Source of the DNA: Balneolaceae bacterium
GTDB taxonomy: Bacteria > Bacteroidota > Rhodothermia > Balneolales > Balneolaceae
Assembly (NCBI GenBank): GCA_034521495.1
Contig: JAXHMK010000012.1
Location: 31,607-95,606, forward strand
DNA length: 64,000 nucleotides
Reading direction: 5' to 3'
The first letter of the stretch is position 1. The number at the start of each line of letters is the position of its first letter. The notes beneath the pieces are model-generated. The model saw only the letters and a list, made by a program, of their open reading frames with translations, ran no database searches and was not told where the DNA came from. Shown here one piece after another: positions 18,655-26,134 of the stretch. Both the position numbers and the translations under genes were made by a program.

Positions 18655-19635
18655 ATGGAAGATATACAAGATAAAACTTTAGATGTAGTAATAATCGGAA
18701 GCGGACCTGCAGGGCTAACAGCCGCGCTCTATGCTGCCCGCGCCGATCTGAATCCTGTGATTTTTGAAGGACCTGAACCCGGTGGTCAATTGATGCAAAC
18801 CACTGATGTTGAAAACTATCCCGGCTACCCGGAAGGAGTGATGGGTCCCAAAATGATGGAAGATTTTCGCGAACAGGCCACACGCTTCGGTGCCGATTGC
18901 CGATACGGATATGTAACAGATATTAACTTTGAGAAGCGGCCGTACAAACTTACAGTTGATGAAGAAACAACACTGTATGCAAAATCAATTATTATCTCGA
19001 CAGGTGCTTCCGCAAAGTGGTTAAATTTGCCAAGTGAACAGAGACTGAGAGGGAAGGGAGTGAGTGCTTGTGCAACCTGTGATGGGGCTTTTTTCCGGGA
19101 TCAACATGTGATTATTGTGGGGGGCGGAGATACCGCAATGGAAGAAGCTACATTCCTGACAAAGTTCGCCTCAAAAGTAACAGTTATTCACCGAAGAGAT
19201 GAACTCCGGGCTTCCAAAGCGATGCAAACACGCGCATTCAATAACGAGAAAATTGAATTTATGTGGGATTCCGAACTCCAGGAAGTTTTGGGTGAAAAAG
19301 TGGTTGAAGGTGTAAAGATCTACAATAATAAAACGGAAGAGGTTACCACTCTTGATGATGTAACCGGCGTATTTATTGCAATTGGCCACAAACCGAATAC
19401 CGATCTCTTTAAAGGCGTACTTACCATGGATGATGTTGGATATATCCAAACGAAAGGCCAATCTACCGAAACAGATCTGCCCGGAATTTTTGCCAGCGGC
19501 GATGCGATGGACCCAATCTATCGTCAGGCTGTAACTGCTGCCGGAACCGGATGCCGTGCTGCGTTAGATGCTGAGCGATATTTGGCTGAAAACGAAATTG
19601 ACGAGGAAGCGCTCGCCCAAGAACACTGGAAATAA
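18655..19635 (+). CDS. trxB: Thioredoxin-disulfide reductase
   Basis: 326 aa. Two dinucleotide-binding folds flank the redox centre: FAD site GSGPAGLTAALYAARA (about 15-30), active-site Cys139-Ala-Thr-Cys142, NADPH site GGGDTAMEEA with HRRDELRAS, and the closing GIFASGDAMDPIYRQAVTAAGTGCRAA FAD motif. It reduces thioredoxin with NADPH in the cytoplasm. Divergently placed from pntAA, whose product makes NADPH. A 19-nt GC-rich hairpin follows the stop. Confidence 0.97.
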   Translation: MEDIQDKTLDVVIIGSGPAGLTAALYAARADLNPVIFEGPEPGGQLMQTTDVENYPGYPEGVMGPKMMEDFREQATRFGADCRYGYVTDINFEKRPYKLTVDEETTLYAKSIIISTGASAKWLNLPSEQRLRGKGVSACATCDGAFFRDQHVIIVGGGDTAMEEATFLTKFASKVTVIHRRDELRASKAMQTRAFNNEKIEFMWDSELQEVLGEKVVEGVKIYNNKTEEVTTLDDVTGVFIAIGHKPNTDLFKGVLTMDDVGYIQTKGQSTETDLPGIFASGDAMDPIYRQAVTAAGTGCRAALDAERYLAENEIDEEALAQEHWK

Positions 19636-20013
19636 ACGTAACCCGGCTCGCCGAGCCGGGGATAAAATCTTAGATTTGTAGTGTTACAATCTTTAAAAAA
19701 GTATAGTCAATCAGGTAGCCACAAAAACACGAAATCACAAAATTTTTAGTGTTTTTGTACCCTCTTTTCAAGTTGACTATTAAATTGATTTATTGATCCT
19801 AATACTATATTAATTTACCAGTTGCTACAGTAGCAATTCATCGGATGAGTATATTTATTTAGAATAATGGTTCTGTTTGTTTCACTTATCCGTTGAATAT
19901 CTAATTCAAACTTTGATAGGAGAGTCCCCCTTTGAAGGGGGCAATGGGGGATGAAAAGAAAGTCGCTCGATCTATAAATTTGAATGTTAAGCGTTTACGC
20001 GTTTTGAAATCTC
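19636..20013. other. Intergenic region with nested inverted repeats
   Basis: No credible gene. It holds the hairpin at 19642-19660. A nested inverted repeat has outer arms ATAGTCAA (19703-19710) and TTGACTAT (19773-19780), and inner arms ACAAAAACAC (19721-19730) and GTGTTTTTGT (19749-19758). The G/C stem CCCCCTT...AAGGGGG at 19926-19941 is followed by GCAATGGGGGATG. Confidence 0.6.
19642..19660 (+). terminator. GC-rich hairpin after trxB
   Basis: CCCGGCTCG / CGAGCCGGG form a perfect 9-bp stem with a one-base centre, starting 7 nt after the trxB stop. Only ATAAAATCTT follows, not a clean U run, so it may terminate weakly or be a dispersed palindrome. The related GGCTCG/CGAGCC hairpin at 29758-29800 also follows a gene stop. 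Confidence 0.5.
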
Positions 20014-20463
20014 CTATTTCTTCTCAGATTCTGAATCTTCACCATTTCGCTTAGCTTCAGACTTCCTTTCCTCTTCTTCCTCTTCATCATCCTTAATCTC
20101 AATCACCTCCGCTTCCACTTCATATTCATCTTTCTCCTCCTCCTCTTCATCCACTTCTCGTTCGATGAATACTTTAGCATCATTTGCATAGAGGAGGATA
20201 GTGGAAACAGCAGTAATCAGGGGGGCATAAACTGCTAAGAGTGTTAAACCGGCAGCTCCAATTGTAAGTTGGCTCTGGAAAAGGATTTTTCCCTTTCTGT
20301 TCTTAATCAGAACACGCCGGGCATTACCTTCCTTTATGATTTTCTTGATTTGAGTAACAATTTCGTCAACGGTTCCGCGAATCTCTTCGAGAATGGTTTT
20401 TTGTGTTGTTTCCATGATTTTACCGTTTCTTTTAGATTTTTTTGTAAGGGATTGGCTTTTCAT
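20014..20463 (-). CDS. DUF4342-domain protein with acidic tail
   Basis: 149 aa in the long reading. The start could instead be ATG 20415 (METTQKTILEEI), which fits the family better. The DUF4342 core is at about 25-100: VDEIVTQIKKIIKEGNARRVLIKNRKGKILFQSQLTIG, then a hydrophobic helix (AAGLTLLAVYAPLITAVSTILLY). A Glu/Lys-rich tail (about 105-149) follows. Function unknown in the family. It is divergent from yifB; the two start codons are under 100 nt apart. Confidence 0.75.
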   Translation of the reverse strand: MKSQSLTKKSKRNGKIMETTQKTILEEIRGTVDEIVTQIKKIIKEGNARRVLIKNRKGKILFQSQLTIGAAGLTLLAVYAPLITAVSTILLYANDAKVFIEREVDEEEEEKDEYEVEAEVIEIKDDEEEEEERKSEAKRNGEDSESEKK

Positions 20464-20508
20464 AGTTCATACTACGAGAAGACCATTAATAAAGATACAA
20501 AATCAGAT

Positions 20509-22050
20509 ATGCTTTCAAGAGTCTATTGCGCATCTACAATCGGCGTGGATGCCCGTTTAATCGAAGTTGAAGTAAATATGAGCGGCGGAGTGCCGAAATA
20601 CTTTTTGGTAGGATTGCCCGACCGCGCTGTGAGCGAATCCAAAGACCGGATAGATGCCGCGCTTAAAAATGCAGGTGCTAATTTTCCAAGAGGGAAGATT
20701 ACGGTGAACCTGGCTCCGGCCGATCTTCCCAAAGAGGGAAGTGCGTTTGATCTGCCGATAGCTGTGAGCTTGCTTGCCGTGTCGGGGCAGATAGAAACCG
20801 ATAAACTGGAAAAATCTCTGATTGCAGGTGAACTGGCACTGGACGGACAGCTACGTCCGATCAAAGGAATTTTGCCGATGGTGGTGGAAGCGAGAGATCG
20901 GGGCCTGGAATATGTTCTGGTTCCAAAAGATAATGGGGCGGAAGCAGGCGTAGTGGAGGGAATCAACGTTGTGGCCTTTAACGACATCACCGAGGTGATG
21001 GAATGGCTGGAGGATGAGAATTCACACAGTATTATTGATATTGATCTTGAATCCCTGTTTCAGACAAACGGAGAACACGAGATACTCGATTTTGAAGATG
21101 TCCGTGGTCAGGAAAATGTGAAACGTGCATTGGAAGTGGCAGCGGCCGGACTTCACAATGTAATTATGGTCGGTCCGCCCGGTTCGGGAAAAACGATGAT
21201 GGCCCGCCGGCTGCCCACTATTTTACCGCCGCTTTCCCTGGATGAAGCTCTTGAAACCACCAAAATTCATTCTGTTGCCGGATTGGTTCAGCCGGGAAAA
21301 TCACTGGTGACCCGCCGTCCGTTCAGAAGTCCGCATCACACCGTTTCGGATGTGGCTCTTGTTGGCGGAGGAAGCATCCCCATGCCGGGTGAGATTTCGA
21401 TGGCGCATAATGGCGTCCTATTTTTGGATGAGCTACCAGAGTTCAAACGGAGTGCACTGGAAGTGATGCGTCAGCCATTGGAAGACGGAATCGTGAATAT
21501 TTCGAGAGCGCGAATGAGTGTCAGTTACCCCAGCCGAATTATGTTGGTAGCGTCGATGAATCCATCTCCCACAGGTGATTGGTACGATCCAACCGATACA
21601 AACGGTGCCACAAATATGCAGATGCAGCGATATTTGGGGAAAATCAGCGGCCCGCTGTTGGACCGAATTGATCTGCACATCGATGTGGAAAAAGTGAGTT
21701 TTGATGAACTCTCAGCCAAAGCCAAAGGGGAGAGCTCCAAACAGATTCGCCAACGTGTTGTGGCTGCAAGAGAAATTCAAAACCGACGGTTTATGGGAAT
21801 TGAAAACGTTCATTCCAACGCTCAGATGAATACCAAGCTGGCCCGAAAAATCTGTCCGATTGACAAAGCCGGTGAAAATATGCTAAAAAAAGCGATGAAC
21901 ACACTGGGGCTCTCCGCCCGCGCATACGACCGAATTCTAAAAGTCTCCCGAACCATCGCCGACCTCGAACGATCCGAAGAGATTCGAACGCATCATATTG
22001 CCGAGGCGATTCAGTATCGGAGTTTGGATCGGGAAGGGTGGCTTGGATAG
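20509..22050 (+). CDS. YifB/ComM family Mg-chelatase-like AAA ATPase
   Basis: The frame is open from 20269, but family homology begins at ATG 20509 (MLSRVYCASTIGVDARLIEVEV), giving 513 aa, the usual length. It has an N-terminal ChlI/Lon-protease-like domain (about 1-165) with DLPIAVSLLA. The AAA+ Mg-chelatase domain follows, with Walker A GPPGSGKTMMARRLP, Walker B GVLFLDELPEF and sensor MLVASMNPSPTG. A C-terminal domain ends in ARAYDRILKVSRTIADLE. ComM/YifB is a hexameric helicase promoting branch migration during natural transformation. The 240 nt of upstream open frame overlap the divergent DUF4342 gene and should not be called coding. Confidence 0.95.
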   Translation: MLSRVYCASTIGVDARLIEVEVNMSGGVPKYFLVGLPDRAVSESKDRIDAALKNAGANFPRGKITVNLAPADLPKEGSAFDLPIAVSLLAVSGQIETDKLEKSLIAGELALDGQLRPIKGILPMVVEARDRGLEYVLVPKDNGAEAGVVEGINVVAFNDITEVMEWLEDENSHSIIDIDLESLFQTNGEHEILDFEDVRGQENVKRALEVAAAGLHNVIMVGPPGSGKTMMARRLPTILPPLSLDEALETTKIHSVAGLVQPGKSLVTRRPFRSPHHTVSDVALVGGGSIPMPGEISMAHNGVLFLDELPEFKRSALEVMRQPLEDGIVNISRARMSVSYPSRIMLVASMNPSPTGDWYDPTDTNGATNMQMQRYLGKISGPLLDRIDLHIDVEKVSFDELSAKAKGESSKQIRQRVVAAREIQNRRFMGIENVHSNAQMNTKLARKICPIDKAGENMLKKAMNTLGLSARAYDRILKVSRTIADLERSEEIRTHHIAEAIQYRSLDREGWLG

Positions 22051-22113
22051 GTCTAAAGTTATAAAGTCTAAAGTCCAAGGTTTATGAAAAAATTTAAGAG
22101 TTAATGATCTGAT

Positions 22114-22504
22114 ATGACAATAAGAATTTGAAGATTTGGAAATCTGGCAGGAGGCAAGGATTCTTTCGAAAATTATATTTCAATTGACTGAAGAAGAAGC
22201 TTTTAGAAAAGATTATAAACTAAAAAATCAAATAAAGGGATCTTCTGGATCAACAATGGATAATATTGCAGAGGGATTTGAAAGAAATGGAAAAGGGGAA
22301 TTCATTCAATTCTTAAGCATAGCCAAAGGATCTTGTGGTGAAACAAGATCTCAATCTTATAGAGCATTTGACTATGAATACATCACCCACGGAGAATTAG
22401 ATGATTTAGTAAATCGTTGCACAATATTAAGTAGAAAGATATCATCACTCATGGCTTATTTAAAGAATAGTAAGTTGGATGGTTCAAAGTATAAACAACC
22501 TTAG
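22114..22504 (+). CDS. Four-helix-bundle (S23/IVS-type) protein, N-terminus possibly frameshifted
   Basis: The open frame (22136-22504) gives MEIWQEARILSKIIFQL..., then the family stretch KNQIKGSSGSTMDNIAEGFERNGKGEFIQFLSIAKGSCGETRSQ. This is the four-helix-bundle family first named from rRNA intervening sequences; its role is unknown. Family members normally begin M-x-x-F-x-D-L-E-[IV]-W. Here ATG 22114 starts that peptide, but an extra A near 22125 puts the first codons out of frame (stop TGA after five codons). Deleting it would read MTIRFEDLEIWQEAR. So either translation starts at TTG 22136 or the gene has a fresh one-base insertion. It is flanked by remnants of similar AAGTCTAAAG text on both sides. 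Confidence 0.75.
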
Positions 22505-22575
22505 ACATTAGACTTTAGACCTTGAACAACATTCTTGCTGGGAACAAACTGGACCTAATTTCGTACGAAGAAACA

Positions 22576-22695
22576 ATGATGGAAATCAATAAACAACACC
22601 CCATAACGATGGAACGAGAATATCAAACATATTGGAGAGGCAACTGGGTTTTTACCCTGCCGTTTATTCTGCTTTTGCTTTACCTGTTTATGTAG
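22576..22695 (+). CDS. Possible 39-aa single-span membrane protein
   Basis: ATG 22576 to TAG 22693-22695 encodes MMEINKQHPITMEREYQTY followed by a basic/aromatic junction and one strongly hydrophobic segment (WVFTLPFILLLLYLF). The frame is open back to 22522. The layout (short polar N-terminus, one transmembrane helix) is what a real small membrane protein looks like, but the ribosome site is weak and I recognise no family. It could instead be the tail of a decayed gene. It is convergent with the SDR gene, 5 nt away. Confidence 0.3.
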   Translation: MMEINKQHPITMEREYQTYWRGNWVFTLPFILLLLYLFM

Positions 22696-22700
22696 AGAGA

Positions 22701-23420
22701 CTAAAGCCTGTCAATGACCCAGTTGGGTGTGAGTTTGATCAGCCACGCAACAAACCGCCATCGCCGGGTGATGTAGGAATACGATTTCTTCTTTTCGATA
22801 TCGGTCAGCATCTGCCTTACCGCCTTGTCCGTTTCAGCCACCCAGAACATCCCCCTCTTGCCTTCCGTCATCTCGCTTTTCACAAAACCGGGTTTAACAT
22901 CTGTAATGGTAATATCATATTCAGCATTATTACTTCGTTGGCGATACGCCTGCATATAAGTAGAAATAAACGCTTTTGAGGCACTGTAAGGAGCAGCTCT
23001 GGACGATCCAAATAATCCGGCAATGGAAGAAACCCCAACAATCTGTCCGTGTCCCTGTTTTTTGAAATACTGGAAAGCCTCGCCAAATAGCTGTACAAAT
23101 CCGCTTACATTCACATCAATAATTTCCTGCTCCATAGAGATAATGGATGAAGCCGGATAGTTGGAAATTCCCGCATTCAGTACAATGATATCCATTCCGC
23201 CCATCTCCTCAATCAGGGAGAGAAGTTGAGAACTGGCTTTCATTTTTTCAACAACATCCATCTCGCGATGATGGAATTTTTCACCCAGTTCGTTCTTCAT
23301 CTGTTCAAGCCTTTCCACTCTTCGCCCTGTGCCACCCACTTTGTAGCCTTTATCAATAGCATGCCGGACGAGGGATTCTCCAATCCCGGAGGTGGCGCCG
23401 ATGATGATCATCTTCTTCAT
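22701..23420 (-). CDS. SDR-family NAD(P)-dependent oxidoreductase
   Basis: 239 aa classical short-chain dehydrogenase. It has the nucleotide-binding GATSGIGESLV (about 8-18), the arginine-bearing TGRRVERL typical of NADP preference, LNAGIS, the Ser of GVSSIAGLFG, and the catalytic YSASK. The C-terminus carries a hydrophobic/basic segment (WRFVAWLIKLTPNWVIDRL), which may bring it to the membrane. The substrate is unknown. It stands alone between two intergenic regions. Confidence 0.9.
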   Translation of the reverse strand: MKKMIIIGATSGIGESLVRHAIDKGYKVGGTGRRVERLEQMKNELGEKFHHREMDVVEKMKASSQLLSLIEEMGGMDIIVLNAGISNYPASSIISMEQEIIDVNVSGFVQLFGEAFQYFKKQGHGQIVGVSSIAGLFGSSRAAPYSASKAFISTYMQAYRQRSNNAEYDITITDVKPGFVKSEMTEGKRGMFWVAETDKAVRQMLTDIEKKKSYSYITRRWRFVAWLIKLTPNWVIDRL

Positions 23421-24131
23421 ATTTGAATCAACTTTCTGATTGAATTCAATATTCCTGTATCTCTTATCATTTGAAACTCAGGAGAGTTCAGGATCATGTA
23501 GTTTACTTTGAAACACTTTGTTCAACCGTTAAAACTAAAGTTATCCTGAAATCATTTTTGATCCATTGTAGCGAGTTAATTTGAAATACATTTGAATAGG
23601 TGAACATCTTTTTTGTCCCACTTCACAACTCATTCGTGAATCAGCAGTCTTTTGAATATACTGGTTAAATATTCAAATTTATATGAACAGCAAAGGAAAT
23701 CCTATTCATAATTTTACTCTGATGGCTCTCTTATGCATGAGGATAAATATGTGATGGAAATAGGTTAGGTGTTCGATTACGCAATGGTAGCAATTGAAAT
23801 AAAATGAGGCTATTAATAAGAAATTCAATAATTTAAATGCCGATCAAATTCAGGATATTCAAGACTTGTGGCCAATTTCTCTCTCTGCAATTGAGGCAAA
23901 TAAAGAGACTACTCTTGAACAAAATCCAGGCTACAACTAATATGCTGTACTTTCAGTCTTGACTAATTGCAGACCTGACAGATTTGATGAGCTATTACAA
24001 ACCATTCATATTTCAATATACACCATTTTGGTCTGAAATCTGGCAGGTCCTTCAAGACATGTAAGCTTTATAATGGCTCTAAAATTTAATTTTTTGCCAA
24101 AAAATAAATTCAGTTATAGGCTCATATATTT
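23421..24131. other. 711-bp intergenic region with possible gene remnant and inverted repeat
   Basis: No full gene. A stop-free stretch at about 23804-23940 (+) ends IQDLWPISLSAIEANKETTL and reads like coding sequence, but it has no start and a stop directly upstream, so it may be a relic. An inverted repeat GACCTGACAGATTT (23972-23985) / AAATCTGGCAGGTC (24036-24049, one mismatch) precedes the sulfatase gene. It resembles the CTGACAGGTC palindromes at 39270-39358. Confidence 0.5.
23972..24049. repeat. Inverted repeat upstream of sulfatase
   Basis: 14-base arms with 13 paired positions around a ~50-nt loop, ending 83 nt before the sulfatase ATG. The arms carry the CTG[AG]CAGGTC motif that recurs near 39290 and 39350. 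A dispersed palindromic repeat is likelier than a specific operator. Confidence 0.45.
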
Positions 24132-25658
24132 ATGAAAAAATTATCAAACGCTCTTTTTGGAATAAAATGCGTTGCTGTGTTTTGTTTTTTTACACTGTTT
24201 GTAATTGGGGCACAAGCACAAGATAATCGACCTAATATCATATTGTTTATGAGTGATGATGTGTCTGCCGGGGATTTCGGTTCATATGGTCATCCAACTA
24301 TTCAGACACCCAATATTGACAATCTTGCTGCTAATGGACTGCGATTTGAAAACGCATATCTAACAACCAGTTCATGTAGTCCCTCCCGAACGAGTCTGAT
24401 CACTGGCCGCTACCCGCATAACACGGGGGCACCGGAGTTGCATATGGTCAATTCTCCTTACTTAGAGAATCTGCCACAGTTTCCCCATCTTTTGCGTAAA
24501 GCGGGGTACTATTCTGCTCAAGCGGGAAAAGAACACTTCAATGGTGATGCAAGTAAAAGTTTTGAGGTAATGGGAGGTGGTGGTAATAGTGGATCAGAAA
24601 ATTGGGTATCGAGATTACAAGAGCGCCCCAAAGATAAACCGTTTTTTATGTGGTTTTCCTCTTATGATGCTCATAGAAATTGGGATCAACCATTGTCGGA
24701 TGGCCCTCACGGAGTGGAAGATGTTCGTGTTCCGCCATATATGGTTGATGGCCCCATGACACGCAAAGATCTTGCTCACTATTATAATGAAATCCACCGG
24801 TTTGATAAAAACATTGGGTTGGTTTTGGATGAACTCAAGAGACAAGGTGTCTATGAAAATACGCTCATTATTGTGGTTTCTGATAACGGCCGCCCATTCC
24901 CGCGAAGCAAGTGGTGGCTGTACGATAGTGGGATTAAGACGCCGTTGGTGATGTACTGGCCAGATAAGATTGTTGAACCCGCCGTACCTAAGTCGTTAGT
25001 CAGTGTGATCGACTTACCTCCAACAATTCTGGAACTTGCTGGTGTTTCGGTACCGTCCTCCTTTCAGGGTGTCAGTTTAACGCCGTTCATAGAAGATCCT
25101 GATTCAAATGTTCGCGACTTCGTTTTCGCTGAACGTAACTGGCACGCGCAGCGCCATCATGAACGTATGGTACGTTACGGCAATTTTGTATATATCCGCA
25201 ATAATTTGCCAGAGCTTGTGGGGATGAATCTCGTGCATTATGCATTTGATAGAGCAGGTAGGTATAGAGACGGACAGATAGCTGCATATTCCGAATTGGT
25301 AGATCATTGGCGGGCTGGTAAGGCTACCGATGCACAAAAGGATGTTGTAATGAAGCCCAGACCCGAGGAGATGCTTTTTGATGTATCAAAAGACCCGCAT
25401 CAACTAAACAATTTGGCGGAGAATATGAAATACGCTGACCAACTTGAATTCTTACGCAAAGCTTTAGATATGTGGACCGAGCAAACTGGTGATACAGTAC
25501 CAGAGTTCGATGATATGACACCTGATAGAGCAAATCGTCAGAATTGGGAGGAAGGGATTGGCAGTGGAAGACCGGAAGGTGGTGAAGTTCCCGGGCAGTC
25601 AACCGAAGCCTGGAATATCAATCATTCTGGCCCAATTCATATTCGGAATAAGAATTAA
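24132..25658 (+). CDS. Secreted sulfatase (formylglycine-dependent)
   Basis: 508 aa. The signal peptide ends IGAQAQ (about 30). The alkaline-phosphatase-fold sulfatase domain opens with NIILFMSDDVSAGDFG, whose Asp residues bind Ca2+. It carries the modification motif C82-S-P-S-R-T-S-L-I-T-G-R, in which Cys is converted to formylglycine. VVSDNG and a C-terminal subdomain follow. Such enzymes remove sulfate esters from sulfated (often algal) glycans outside the cytoplasm. The maturation enzyme is not in the window. A truncated second sulfatase follows 21 nt later. Confidence 0.93.
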   Translation: MKKLSNALFGIKCVAVFCFFTLFVIGAQAQDNRPNIILFMSDDVSAGDFGSYGHPTIQTPNIDNLAANGLRFENAYLTTSSCSPSRTSLITGRYPHNTGAPELHMVNSPYLENLPQFPHLLRKAGYYSAQAGKEHFNGDASKSFEVMGGGGNSGSENWVSRLQERPKDKPFFMWFSSYDAHRNWDQPLSDGPHGVEDVRVPPYMVDGPMTRKDLAHYYNEIHRFDKNIGLVLDELKRQGVYENTLIIVVSDNGRPFPRSKWWLYDSGIKTPLVMYWPDKIVEPAVPKSLVSVIDLPPTILELAGVSVPSSFQGVSLTPFIEDPDSNVRDFVFAERNWHAQRHHERMVRYGNFVYIRNNLPELVGMNLVHYAFDRAGRYRDGQIAAYSELVDHWRAGKATDAQKDVVMKPRPEEMLFDVSKDPHQLNNLAENMKYADQLEFLRKALDMWTEQTGDTVPEFDDMTPDRANRQNWEEGIGSGRPEGGEVPGQSTEAWNINHSGPIHIRNKN

Positions 25659-25679
25659 TTTTAGTTGCCTGCTGTGTCA

Positions 25680-26117
25680 ATGAGCAAAATTACTGTATTT
25701 ATTTTAATATTGATTACAAACAGTTTAGCGCATGCGCAAACAGCAGGGAATTCACAACCGCCCAACATACTGGTCATACTTGGGTGTCAGCATTCCGGCT
25801 GGGCCATGAGCTGTGCCGAAGCTGATTACTTTGAAACACCTCATCTTGATCGACTTGCTAATGATGGCGTTCTATTTACCAACGCCTATACTACACATCC
25901 TGTATGTATGCCCGGCCGGGTTAGTATGATGACCGGACGTATGCCCAGTGAGGTAGGTATGAATTACAATGGAGCTATTGACACTGTAATGACTGCTCCT
26001 ACTCTGGGTGAATTGATGAAAAATTCAGGATATGAGACTGCTTGGATTGGCAAGTCGCACCTGCCACCTTTGGCAAACCAAAGGTTAGAAACATTTTTGA
26101 CATTCGACCATATTTAA
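25680..26117 (+). pseudogene. Truncated sulfatase (N-terminal third only)
   Basis: The frame opens at TTG 25665, but ATG 25680 gives a proper signal peptide (MSKITVFILILITNSLAHAQ). The remaining ~125 residues match the start of a sulfatase: PPNILVILG, FETPHLDRLANDGVLFTNAYTT, the modification motif C-M-P-G-R-V-S-M-M-T-G-R and ETAWIGKSHL. The protein then stops at 26117 (LETFLTFDHI), about 145 aa against the usual ~500. The metal-binding residues of the C-terminal half are missing, so it should be inactive. The Asp pair of the usual MSDD motif is also replaced (ILGCQH). The next gene begins 17 nt on, pointing to a deletion that removed the rest. Confidence 0.8.
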
Positions 26118-26134
26118 AAAAATAAAACATAAAA

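Noticed and set aside
20269..20508. N-terminal extension of yifB
   Set aside because: Homology starts at ATG 20509. The extension overlaps the divergent DUF4342 gene and looks non-coding.
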